64,000 nucleotides of DNA, taken from positions 1 to 64,000 of the forward strand of contig CACFYZ010000003.1 in NCBI GenBank assembly GCA_902570675.1, given 5' to 3'. Shown here one piece after another: positions 30,677 through 39,872 of the stretch (position 1 is the first letter of the stretch; every line of letters starts with the position of its first letter). The position numbers were made by a program, and so were the translations under genes. This DNA is from an uncultured Pelagibacteraceae bacterium. GTDB taxonomy: Bacteria > Pseudomonadota > Alphaproteobacteria > Pelagibacterales > AG-422-B15. The notes under the pieces were generated by a model that worked only from the letters and a program-made list of their open reading frames with translations, did no database searches and had not been told where the DNA came from.

Positions 30677-31771
30677 ATGAATAATACAGCGAATGATATT
30701 AAACTTGTTGATCCAGTAGTTGTTGCTATGTCAGGGGGAGTAGATTCATCTGTTGCTGCCGCACTAATGAATAATAAGAATGACAATGTCATAGGCATTA
30801 CACTTAGACTTTACGATGAAAAAAAAGTATTGAAATCAAAGACCTGCTGTTCAGGAGCAGATATTATGGATGCGAGAAAAATTGCAAATAATATAACAAT
30901 TCCACATTATGTATTAGACTATGAAAAAACTTTTAAAGAGAATGTTATTAATCCATTTATCAAAGAATATGAAGACGGCAAAACACCAATTCCGTGTATT
31001 AGTTGTAACGATAAAATAAAATTTCTAGATTTGTTAAAATTTGCTAAAAGTATCAATGCTAAGAAATTGGTTACGGGCCACTATATAAAAAAAATAAAAG
31101 TAGACGGTGAGTGGAGGTTATATATTGCTGAAGACTCTGACCGTGATCAATCTTATTTTTTATTTTCATTAAATAAAAAAGACCTTGATTTTATTGATTT
31201 TCCATTGGGAGATTATAAAAAAAACGAAATAAGAGATATAGCTTATAACTTAAATTTTCATCTTTATGATAAAAAAGATAGCCAGGACATCTGTTTCGTT
31301 CCGGATGGCAATTACAAGAATTTTGTTAAAAATAAAGTTAAGTCAACTAAAGGTGAAATAGTTGATGTAAATGGCAAATTTCTAAATCAGCACGAAGGTA
31401 TACATAATTTCACAGTTGGGCAAAGAAGAGGTCTAGGAATATCGCAAGAAAAGCCATTATATGTAAAAAAAATTGAGCCTCAATCAAATAGAGTGGTTGT
31501 AGCATTCAAAGATGAAATAAAGTGTAAAAGTATCAATCTTGATCGAGTTAATTTATTTACTGATTTAAGTAATAAAAATATTTTTGTTAAGGTCAGATCA
31601 ACAGGAAGATTACTTAAAGCTAGTATTGGTCAATTATCAGACAACTCAGCTGTAATCAATCTTGAAAGACCAGAGTCTGCTATTTCTCCAGGGCAAGCAT
31701 GTGTTTTCTATGATATTGATGAATTAGGAACTCGCTTATTAGGGGGAGGATGGATTTCTTCGACTAAGTAA
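30677..31771 (+). CDS. mnmA: tRNA-specific 2-thiouridylase
   Basis: VVAMSGGVDSSVAAALM; PCISCNDKIKF; DSQDICFVPDGNYKNF; FTVGQRRGLGI. Confidence 0.97.
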   Translation: MNNTANDIKLVDPVVVAMSGGVDSSVAAALMNNKNDNVIGITLRLYDEKKVLKSKTCCSGADIMDARKIANNITIPHYVLDYEKTFKENVINPFIKEYEDGKTPIPCISCNDKIKFLDLLKFAKSINAKKLVTGHYIKKIKVDGEWRLYIAEDSDRDQSYFLFSLNKKDLDFIDFPLGDYKKNEIRDIAYNLNFHLYDKKDSQDICFVPDGNYKNFVKNKVKSTKGEIVDVNGKFLNQHEGIHNFTVGQRRGLGISQEKPLYVKKIEPQSNRVVVAFKDEIKCKSINLDRVNLFTDLSNKNIFVKVRSTGRLLKASIGQLSDNSAVINLERPESAISPGQACVFYDIDELGTRLLGGGWISSTK

Positions 31772-31913
31772 AAAAAAAAATTAAATTTATATCTCCACTA
31801 CATCATCTATTTAGTTGCAATATTAATTGGCACCACAATATTTAGTAATCTATCAAAAAAAAAGTATTATTTTTTTATTACCCTGTTATTAAACATTAAA
31901 AAATTAATATAAA

Positions 31914-33113
31914 TTGTTGAAAAACATTATGAATATTATTTATCGTAAATTAATTGGTTCAATCATAGTTCTTGTTTTACTTACAGGTTGTAGTAATTCA
32001 TTCATCCAAGGCCAAGGATTTTTTCCTACTGAACTTCCTTTTCAAAATTCTAACAACTCACCCATTCAAACTAATATAAATTTAAAGTTAGTCGATATAA
32101 ACAATGTGCCCATCCAAGTACTTGATAGTATGCCAAAAATTAGTTCAGCTAAAATTCCTGCTGATTTAAGAAATATTATTTTTTCAAGCAAGATAGATAA
32201 TACTTATCCTACATACTTAATTGGTCCTGGAGATAAAATTAAAATAGAATTCCCAACAGATAGCAATGTTAATAATATTACAACAAAAGGTCTAAAAGTT
32301 GATGCTTACGGAGAAATAGAATTCCCATATTTAGGTAGTTATAAAATATCTGGCTTCAATGCTCGCGAAGCTGAAGATTTGCTAGAGATTGCTTTATCAG
32401 AGCTATATGTTAACCCAGAGGTTTATCTAACTATACAAGAATTCAATAGTAACAAAATATTTGTTAGCGGAACGAAGCAAAGTGGCAGTAGTGAAACAGA
32501 TCCATCTCTATCAATTGAAACTACAGTAGTTAATTTAGATGATGTACCTATGACAATAATCCAAGCACTTAATAGTGCGGGTATTAAATTCAGCGAAGCA
32601 AGCCCAAATCCTTTTTTAATTTTAAAAAGAGGCGCATCTAATCATATTGTTGATTTAGGATTTATCACAAACGATGCTGATCCAAATATTTACGTGAAAA
32701 ACAATGATTTTTTGTATCTTCCAAATACACAGTCACAGAAAGTTTATCTTACCGGAGCTGTAAATTCAGATACGATTATAGATTATCCTTCAACAATGAC
32801 ATTATCTGAAGCCTTACTAAGAAGTAATATTGATAAGCAAAATGCAAATCTTGAAGAAATATACGTATTGAGAGTTAACCAAACAATAAACAACGCATTT
32901 TATGGATCAGCTTATAAATTAAATTTTAAGTCGCCAACTAGTCTCGTTACAGCAAGTAACTTTTATTTGCTTGATAGAGACATAATTTTTGTAAGCTCTA
33001 GAAAGCTTGCAAGATGGAATCAAACTATGACTACGTTATTGAATTCACTTGATTTTATAAATTTATGGAAATCATATAAACCTATTAATTCAGACGTGTT
33101 CAGATCACAGTAA
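31914..33113 (+). CDS. Polysaccharide export outer-membrane lipoprotein (Wza/BexD-like)
   Basis: Lipobox VLLTGCSN; IGPGDKIKIEFP; GEIEFPYLGSYKISGFNAREAEDLL; SLBB-like repeats. Confidence 0.85.
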   Translation: MLKNIMNIIYRKLIGSIIVLVLLTGCSNSFIQGQGFFPTELPFQNSNNSPIQTNINLKLVDINNVPIQVLDSMPKISSAKIPADLRNIIFSSKIDNTYPTYLIGPGDKIKIEFPTDSNVNNITTKGLKVDAYGEIEFPYLGSYKISGFNAREAEDLLEIALSELYVNPEVYLTIQEFNSNKIFVSGTKQSGSSETDPSLSIETTVVNLDDVPMTIIQALNSAGIKFSEASPNPFLILKRGASNHIVDLGFITNDADPNIYVKNNDFLYLPNTQSQKVYLTGAVNSDTIIDYPSTMTLSEALLRSNIDKQNANLEEIYVLRVNQTINNAFYGSAYKLNFKSPTSLVTASNFYLLDRDIIFVSSRKLARWNQTMTTLLNSLDFINLWKSYKPINSDVFRSQ

Positions 33114-33114
33114 A

Positions 33115-35787
33115 ATGAATATCCAGCAAAGTACCGTATCTGAAAAAGAAATTAGTCTTATTGATTTATTTTATAAATCTATAAATATTCTTTTTTCACT
33201 AAGAAAAACTATTTTAATCTTATTTACTATATCACTAGTTGTTGGTTTCTTTAGTACAAGCTCAATAAAACCAATATTTACTGCAAATACAAGAATATTG
33301 ATTGAGCTTCAAAATGAAAATCTTAAAAATGAGCAAAATATTGATTTCTCATCTTTGAATAAAAGTGCAATACAAACAGAGATTGAAATAATGCGTTCAA
33401 GTGCATTTATTCAAAATGTTATTGATAATACAAGAATTGAAATCCCAATATTTCAGATCACAAGCGAAAATTCGTCAGTAATTACAAGAGCTGCATACTA
33501 CATATCTAAATATCTCAGCTTACAATATTTAATGAATATATTTAGTCAGTCTGCTCATGACATTAAAAATGCATCTATTTCCAAAAGTATTGATGTCGTT
33601 TTAGATACAATTGTGAGTAGTATTGATTTAAATAAAATAGAAGAAATAAGGGATAAAATAATTACTGAATATGATCTAACAATAAAACAAAGCGATAGAT
33701 TAAATAAATTTATTTCGGACTTTCAATCTGGTTTCCCACCGAGTTCAGATAAAATAATGCAATTCGCTTATAGCGTACTTAAGTACAATGGATACTCTGA
33801 GTTTGATATTTTCGAATTAGCTAAAGAATATTTACCTGAAAACATAAAATTAACAGATGATCAACTAATTGCTAAACTTGAGCAATATAGAAATAATTCT
33901 GACTTAAGTACAACTTTTGAAATTTCTAAAATTGATCAAAATGTAATTAATACTGATTTAAGTACTACTGATAAAAATGATTATTTTGATAGAACAAAAA
34001 CAAATAATTTTGATTTATCTAAGATTTCATGGATAAGATCAAACTTAAATATTTACAAAGATAAAAATTCAAACTTATTGAATGTACAGTTTTCCTCAGT
34101 GGATCCATTTACAAGTATTTTATTATCAAATGAAGTGGCGCAAGAGTATTTGAGCTACCAGCGAATAAGTAAAGAAAGCGCAGGTTTTTTTACAGCTGAA
34201 TATTATCAAGAAAAAATTGATGAAATTAGAAAAACACAAGAGATACTAAGTAAAAAAATACTTGATTTTGAAAAAGACAACGAATTCTATAATACAAAGG
34301 TTAATGATCTTGAATCTGAAATAAATCAAAATCAAAATGAATTACGTGATTTACAATTTGATAAAGATGAAAAACTTAAAATCTTTAAAATTAAACATCC
34401 TGAAATAATAAAAATTATTGATAAGGAAAAAATTTTAACAAAAAGGATTGATGAATTAAATTTTAGCGTTAATCAAACAAGAGCTATACAAAGTCAATTA
34501 TCTGATTATATTTCTGAAAAAGATGTTAATGATCAGCTAATTGCAACCTATTTAAATAAGCTTCTAAGTGTTTCTTCATTCAATCAATCGGATGCCAAAA
34601 TAATGGAAAATGCTGAAAATGCAAGTTTCATAAATAAGAACGATGCATTAGAGAGGCTTTTAATTTCTATTGTAATTACAATAATATTAGTTATCGGTTA
34701 TGCATTATTAATTGTACTCCTAGATATATTAAGCCTTCAAAATAAGGTTCAACTTATTTCACAAATTAGATTCTATACTAAAAAAACTCCTTCAGGCACT
34801 ATTCCTCACCTTCGGGACTTTGTCCTACAAAAAAGTAAACTTTCCAAAGAAATATTTGAAAATAAATTTCTTGAAGAAAACTTAAAAAAGATTTTATTGA
34901 CCTTAAGATCAAATGCAAAATTTAGAAAAAAAACCTATTTAATTAGCTCATCTGCAACAGCTGAAGGCAAAACTTCTGTTACTTTTCTTCTTGGTCATAT
35001 TACATCACAATTAAATAAAAAAGTTTTACTGATTGATATGGATGTTGAAAAAGCATCACTTTCAAATATGCATAGTATTAAAAATAACTATGGTTTTTAT
35101 GAATACTTAAATAATAAATCAAAACGAATATCAGTTACTAACCTAATCATGAAGACTAAAAATAAATATGATATTATTCCTGCAGGAAATAAAAAAGGAA
35201 ACCAAAATCTCTCCTTTGAACAAATAAAAATTAAAAGATTTATGAATTTAATTAAAATGCTTGAAAAAAAGTATGACTATATTTTTTGTGACTCAATGCC
35301 CTTAAATTATCAACCCGAATTAATACCTTTTACATCACTTATTAATACAATATTGACGATAAGACATAATAAAACCTCTGTTGCTTCACTAAAATTTGTA
35401 ATGAATGAGTATAATAAAATGGATTTAGAACAGCCTCAGACCTTATTCAATGATATAGATTTTAAAAGTTCACGAGTTTTTAGAATGACTAAATACAATT
35501 CTGATGAATTGGGTACTGGCGGATACGGTTATGGTTATGGTTATGGTTATGGCTATGGCTACGGCTATGGCTACGGCTACGGCTACGGATATAGTGCCAA
35601 TAAAAAGACTCATAAGAATATACTTGATAAATTCATTTTTAATCTAAAAAAAATAAGATTTAAAAATTTGCAAAATATTAATCCAGCAAGAAATCAGATG
35701 TATTTGAAGATTTTAAGAAATATGGAAATATTATTTAGTAGAATTTACAAAATACTAAACAAGTTTTTTGAACGATTAGCAAGGTGA
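33115..35787 (+). CDS. Wzz/Wzc-like polysaccharide co-polymerase with C-terminal BY-kinase-like ATPase domain and Gly-Tyr repeat
   Basis: Two TM regions flanking a large periplasmic coiled-coil region; Walker A SSSATAEGKTSVT, A' VLLIDMDVEKAS, B-like YDYIFCDSMP; (GY)12. Confidence 0.85.
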   Translation: MNIQQSTVSEKEISLIDLFYKSINILFSLRKTILILFTISLVVGFFSTSSIKPIFTANTRILIELQNENLKNEQNIDFSSLNKSAIQTEIEIMRSSAFIQNVIDNTRIEIPIFQITSENSSVITRAAYYISKYLSLQYLMNIFSQSAHDIKNASISKSIDVVLDTIVSSIDLNKIEEIRDKIITEYDLTIKQSDRLNKFISDFQSGFPPSSDKIMQFAYSVLKYNGYSEFDIFELAKEYLPENIKLTDDQLIAKLEQYRNNSDLSTTFEISKIDQNVINTDLSTTDKNDYFDRTKTNNFDLSKISWIRSNLNIYKDKNSNLLNVQFSSVDPFTSILLSNEVAQEYLSYQRISKESAGFFTAEYYQEKIDEIRKTQEILSKKILDFEKDNEFYNTKVNDLESEINQNQNELRDLQFDKDEKLKIFKIKHPEIIKIIDKEKILTKRIDELNFSVNQTRAIQSQLSDYISEKDVNDQLIATYLNKLLSVSSFNQSDAKIMENAENASFINKNDALERLLISIVITIILVIGYALLIVLLDILSLQNKVQLISQIRFYTKKTPSGTIPHLRDFVLQKSKLSKEIFENKFLEENLKKILLTLRSNAKFRKKTYLISSSATAEGKTSVTFLLGHITSQLNKKVLLIDMDVEKASLSNMHSIKNNYGFYEYLNNKSKRISVTNLIMKTKNKYDIIPAGNKKGNQNLSFEQIKIKRFMNLIKMLEKKYDYIFCDSMPLNYQPELIPFTSLINTILTIRHNKTSVASLKFVMNEYNKMDLEQPQTLFNDIDFKSSRVFRMTKYNSDELGTGGYGYGYGYGYGYGYGYGYGYGYGYSANKKTHKNILDKFIFNLKKIRFKNLQNINPARNQMYLKILRNMEILFSRIYKILNKFFERLAR
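35521..35592 (+). repeat. In-frame hexanucleotide tandem repeat (GGNTAY)12 encoding (Gly-Tyr)12
   Basis: 72 nt read directly: ggatacggttatggttatgg...ggctacggatat. Confidence 0.97.
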
Positions 35788-35840
35788 GCTTTATTCCTCT
35801 TGAAAATACTCTTTATATTCTTTATAGATTTTCTAACTCA

Positions 35841-35917
35841 GGCGGGGTAGCTCAGTTGGTTAGAGCGGAGGAATCATAATCCTTAGGTCGGGGGTTCAAA
35901 TCCCTCTCCCGCTACCA
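35841..35917 (+). tRNA. tRNA-Met (anticodon CAT; elongator type judged by overall similarity), CCA encoded
   Basis: GGCGGGGTAGCTCAGTTGGTTAGAGC, anticodon loop ATCATAA, T-arm GGGTTCAAATCCC. Confidence 0.93.
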
Positions 35918-37035
35918 AACTTTGTTGATACATCTAAATATTCATTTATCTTATTTTTCCATGTATATTTTTCAAAAGCTAATTCTTTTCCTCTTCTTCC
36001 CAACTTTAAACACAATTCTTTGTCTGTTAATAATTTTTCTAAATTTTTCGTGATTTCATTCTGATTTCCTGAAGAACACAGTAAGCCAGTTTCATTATTT
36101 ATAATTGCATCAGAAATACCGCCGCTGTCTGACCCTAAAGAGGGTAAGCCATGAAATGCAGCGTCTATATATACCATTCCAAATCCTTCAACTGACTGCC
36201 CAACTTCTATAGGAGTCATTGCAAAAACATCAGATAAATCAAGCAAAATACTTTTCTCAGGTTCTGTTATCCAACCTAAAAATATAATATTTTTATTAAT
36301 ATTAAGTTTTCGCGCATAATCTCTTAAATTTTTTTCATAAGGCCCACTACCTGCTATGACATACAATAAATTAGGAAACTTATGAATTATTTCTGAAATT
36401 GCTTTGATTATAAATTTATGACCTTTTCTTTCCTCTAATCTTGCAAGAGTAACTATAACTGGTTTTTTTTGATTAACTAAATTTCTAATTTCTATAACTT
36501 CATCATCTTTTATTTTAGTTTCATAGAGATCAATACCAGGATGAATGATGCGAATTTTGCTTTCATCAATATCAAGGGAATCAATTATTAAATCTTTTGT
36601 ATAATTTGAATTGGCAATTACACTATAGGCTTTATTATAAGACCTTCTTATTCTTTTAAATTTATAATTCTTAATTCCATTAAAATTCTTACACTCTTTT
36701 TTTGGAATCTCTGTACCATGAGCAAGTACAATAATTCGATTAAAAGTAAAATTTATTGACTCAATACTTTTCCATGAATCTGCAAATATAGCTTCGACTT
36801 TATTCGTATGGACTATTTTCTTTAAATATCTAGCCTTCTGGATTCGCCTAATTGGTTTCCAGATATTGAACCTTTTTATTTTATAATTTTGATCATTATC
36901 AGATTTCTGCGTAGGACCATCTGCTAGAACTAAAACTTCTTTTCCTAAATTAGACAGTGCTTCTGCCATTCCTGTCATTAATGACTCTATACCACCTATT
37001 TTGGGAGCAAAACATTGAGTTGTGATAATGATCAC
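35896..37035 (-). CDS. Glycosyltransferase family 4 (GT-B)
   Basis: CFAPKIGGIESLMTGMAEAL; RIIHPGIDL; VTLARLEERKGHKFIIKA; EGFGMVYIDAAFHGLPSLGSDSGGISDAI. Confidence 0.93.
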   Translation of the reverse strand: MIIITTQCFAPKIGGIESLMTGMAEALSNLGKEVLVLADGPTQKSDNDQNYKIKRFNIWKPIRRIQKARYLKKIVHTNKVEAIFADSWKSIESINFTFNRIIVLAHGTEIPKKECKNFNGIKNYKFKRIRRSYNKAYSVIANSNYTKDLIIDSLDIDESKIRIIHPGIDLYETKIKDDEVIEIRNLVNQKKPVIVTLARLEERKGHKFIIKAISEIIHKFPNLLYVIAGSGPYEKNLRDYARKLNINKNIIFLGWITEPEKSILLDLSDVFAMTPIEVGQSVEGFGMVYIDAAFHGLPSLGSDSGGISDAIINNETGLLCSSGNQNEITKNLEKLLTDKELCLKLGRRGKELAFEKYTWKNKINEYLDVSTKFGSGRGI

Positions 37036-37045
37036 TGAGAATTAT

Positions 37046-37606
37046 TTATTCTTTCCATTTAATAGAGCATCCAATACTAGGAATTTGACTCTTAGGACCT
37101 TCACCTGTTTCAGAAACTTGAACCATTGCTTCTAAAAGTTCTTTTCTTGCGCCAGGAATAATCTCCATTTTAGATTCTTCAAGTCGACCTCTGTATTGAA
37201 GCTCATCTTTATTATTAAATCCAAAAAAATCAGGAGTACATACTGCATTATAATTTCTACCAACAATTTGAGACTCATCATAAATGTATGGAAATACAAA
37301 ATTATGAATATCTGAGAATAATTTCATATTATCAAAAGAATCTTCAGCTCCGTATTTCGGGTCATTAACGTCATTAGACATAACTGCAGCTATTCCAATT
37401 CCTTTATCTTTTAATACTGTAACATCCTCAACTATCCGATGTATTACTGATTTTACGTAAGGGCAATGATTACAAATAAACATGATAAGAGTACCATTAG
37501 AACCCCGAACATCATTGAATGTATAATATTTTCCATCTACTCCTATAAGATTAAATTCAGGAGCTTTCCATCCAAAATCACAAATAGGCGTTTCTAAAGC
37601 AACCAT
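37046..37606 (-). CDS. Thioredoxin-fold redoxin family protein
   Basis: APEFNLIGVDGKYYTFNDVRGSNGTLIMFICNHCPYVKSV. Confidence 0.85.
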   Translation of the reverse strand: MVALETPICDFGWKAPEFNLIGVDGKYYTFNDVRGSNGTLIMFICNHCPYVKSVIHRIVEDVTVLKDKGIGIAAVMSNDVNDPKYGAEDSFDNMKLFSDIHNFVFPYIYDESQIVGRNYNAVCTPDFFGFNNKDELQYRGRLEESKMEIIPGARKELLEAMVQVSETGEGPKSQIPSIGCSIKWKE

Positions 37607-37676
37607 AATTTTTCTTTCTATTGATTTAATATCTGGTTATCATGACTATATTTCTAACTAAACTAAAAAACAATAA

Positions 37677-38207
37677 ATGATCTATTCACTTGGTGAAAAA
37701 AAAATTAATAGAGATAATATGGATTTTTGGGTTGCGCCAAACGCCGCGGTTATTGGAAGTGTGATACTTAAGAAAAATTCAAGTATTTGGTTTGGAGCTG
37801 TTTTACGAGGAGACAATGATCCAATTATACTTGGTGAAAATTCAAATATTCAAGATAATTCGGTATGTCACACTGACGATGGAATGCCTTTGCTAATTGG
37901 AGACAATGTGACGATCGGTCATAAGGTAATTCTTCATAGTTGTTCCATAGGCAATAATTCACTTATAGGAATGGGTTCCACAGTTCTTAATAGAGCGAAA
38001 ATTGGTAATAATTGCTTTGTAGGTGCAAATACTTTAATTACTGAGGGTAAGGAATTTCCAGACAATTCACTGATTGTTGGATCACCAGGGGTTGTAAAAA
38101 GAGAATTGACTGATATGGAAAAGAAGATAATTGAACTTAGTGCTTTTCACTATGTTCAAAATATGAAAAAATTTAAAGATCAACTAAAAATTGATGAAAG
38201 TGATTAG
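37677..38207 (+). CDS. Gamma-carbonic anhydrase family hexapeptide-repeat protein
   Basis: IWFGAVLRGDNDPIILGENSNIQDNSVCHTDDGMPLLIGDNVTIGHKVILHSC. Confidence 0.92.
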   Translation: MIYSLGEKKINRDNMDFWVAPNAAVIGSVILKKNSSIWFGAVLRGDNDPIILGENSNIQDNSVCHTDDGMPLLIGDNVTIGHKVILHSCSIGNNSLIGMGSTVLNRAKIGNNCFVGANTLITEGKEFPDNSLIVGSPGVVKRELTDMEKKIIELSAFHYVQNMKKFKDQLKIDESD

Positions 38208-39869
38208 ATGATAGATTTTGATTATATAATAGCTGGTGCAGGTTCGGCAGGATGCGTTTTAGCCAACAGGCTCTCAAGAGATCCAAACAACAAAGTACTC
38301 CTCATAGAGGCTGGGGGAACTACATGGCATCCATTTGTGAAAATGCCTGCAGGTGTACTTGAACTGATGTCAGGAGAAGGTGCCGGTAAATACTATAACT
38401 ATGGTTATTGGACTGAGGGTCAACCACACTTAAACAATAGAAAACTTTTTTTTCCTCGCGGTAAAGGTTTAGGTGGCTCTAGTAATATAAATGGGATGCT
38501 TTATGTAAGAGGGCATTCTCGAGACTATGATATCTGGAGGCAATTGGGTAATGAAGGATGGTCATATGAGGAAGTGCTTCCTTATTTCAAAAAATCTGAA
38601 AAAAACGAAAATGGAGCCTCTGAATATCATGGGAGTGATGGCGAATTAAGTGTTCAAAATCCTGTATTTGAAAATAATCCACTGCATAGATGTTTTTTAA
38701 ATGCAGGTAAGGAAGCTGGATATAAATACATAGAAGATATTAATCAGTATGATAATGAGGGTTTTGGACCTTGTCCTCAGACAATTTCAAATGGCTATAG
38801 AGCAAGTACGAGCTTTTCATTTCTTAATCCAGTAAAAGATAGAAAAAATTTAACAATTGCTACTAATTCGACAACCAACAAGCTATTATTTGATGGCTCT
38901 AAATGTGTTGGTCTTGAGTATATAAAAGGTAAAGAAATAATAAAAGCATATGCTGACAGAGAAGTCATTGTTTGCGGTGGGGCAATAAATTCTCCTCAAA
39001 TACTACAACTCTCAGGAATTGGTAAAGGGGACTATATAAAAAAATGGGGTCTAAAGGTTGTTGCTGATCTCCCGGGAGTAGGAGAAAATTTACAAGATCA
39101 TTTAGATGTATTATCTCACTACGAATGTACTCAGCCTGTAACAGAAGCTAAATATACTGCGGGTGGACTCGCTGTATTTCGAATGGCTACTATATTAACT
39201 CAATGGATGTTAACAAAAAAAGGTCCTGGAAACGACATTGGCTTGTCAGGAGTATCTTTTTTAAAAACAGACGATACATTAGATTTACCTGATATTCAGA
39301 TGCATTTTATAGGATCACTTTTGAAAGATCACGGTAAAACAAGACCAGACTCCCACGCATTTAGTAATCATGTCTGTATGCTTCGACCTGAGAGTAGAGG
39401 TTACATAGCACTGAAATCACTTGACCCAACAGTTCCTCCAATAATACAGCCCAATTATTTTGCTACGCAAAAAGATCGAGATACCCTTATTAAGGGTGTG
39501 CGAATGTCGCGCGAGATCATGAATCAGTCAGCTTTTGATGAATACAGAGGAAAAGAAATTACTCCAGGAGTTCATGTCCAGTCAGATAGTGAAATTGAAG
39601 AATTCATCAGAAGTGCTGCTGAAACTATTTATCACCCTGTTGGAACTTGCAAAATGGGTACTGATGAGCATGCAGTTGTTGATGACAGATTGAGAGTCAG
39701 AGGAGTCGAAAATTTAAGGGTTATTGATGCATCTGTAATGCCAACATTAATTGGAGGCAATACCAACGCGCCAACAATAATGATAGCGGAGAAAATTGCT
39801 GATCATATTTTAGGAAATGATTTTCTTCCTCCACAACACGTAAGTTATAAAGATCAAAACGCAGCATAA
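38208..39869 (+). CDS. GMC family oxidoreductase (choline/alcohol dehydrogenase-like)
   Basis: FDYIIAGAGSAGCVLANRLSRDP; FPRGKGLGGSSNINGMLYVRG; YHPVGTCKMG; GNTNAPTIMIAEKIAD. Confidence 0.92.
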   Translation: MIDFDYIIAGAGSAGCVLANRLSRDPNNKVLLIEAGGTTWHPFVKMPAGVLELMSGEGAGKYYNYGYWTEGQPHLNNRKLFFPRGKGLGGSSNINGMLYVRGHSRDYDIWRQLGNEGWSYEEVLPYFKKSEKNENGASEYHGSDGELSVQNPVFENNPLHRCFLNAGKEAGYKYIEDINQYDNEGFGPCPQTISNGYRASTSFSFLNPVKDRKNLTIATNSTTNKLLFDGSKCVGLEYIKGKEIIKAYADREVIVCGGAINSPQILQLSGIGKGDYIKKWGLKVVADLPGVGENLQDHLDVLSHYECTQPVTEAKYTAGGLAVFRMATILTQWMLTKKGPGNDIGLSGVSFLKTDDTLDLPDIQMHFIGSLLKDHGKTRPDSHAFSNHVCMLRPESRGYIALKSLDPTVPPIIQPNYFATQKDRDTLIKGVRMSREIMNQSAFDEYRGKEITPGVHVQSDSEIEEFIRSAAETIYHPVGTCKMGTDEHAVVDDRLRVRGVENLRVIDASVMPTLIGGNTNAPTIMIAEKIADHILGNDFLPPQHVSYKDQNAA

Positions 39870-39872
39870 ATT

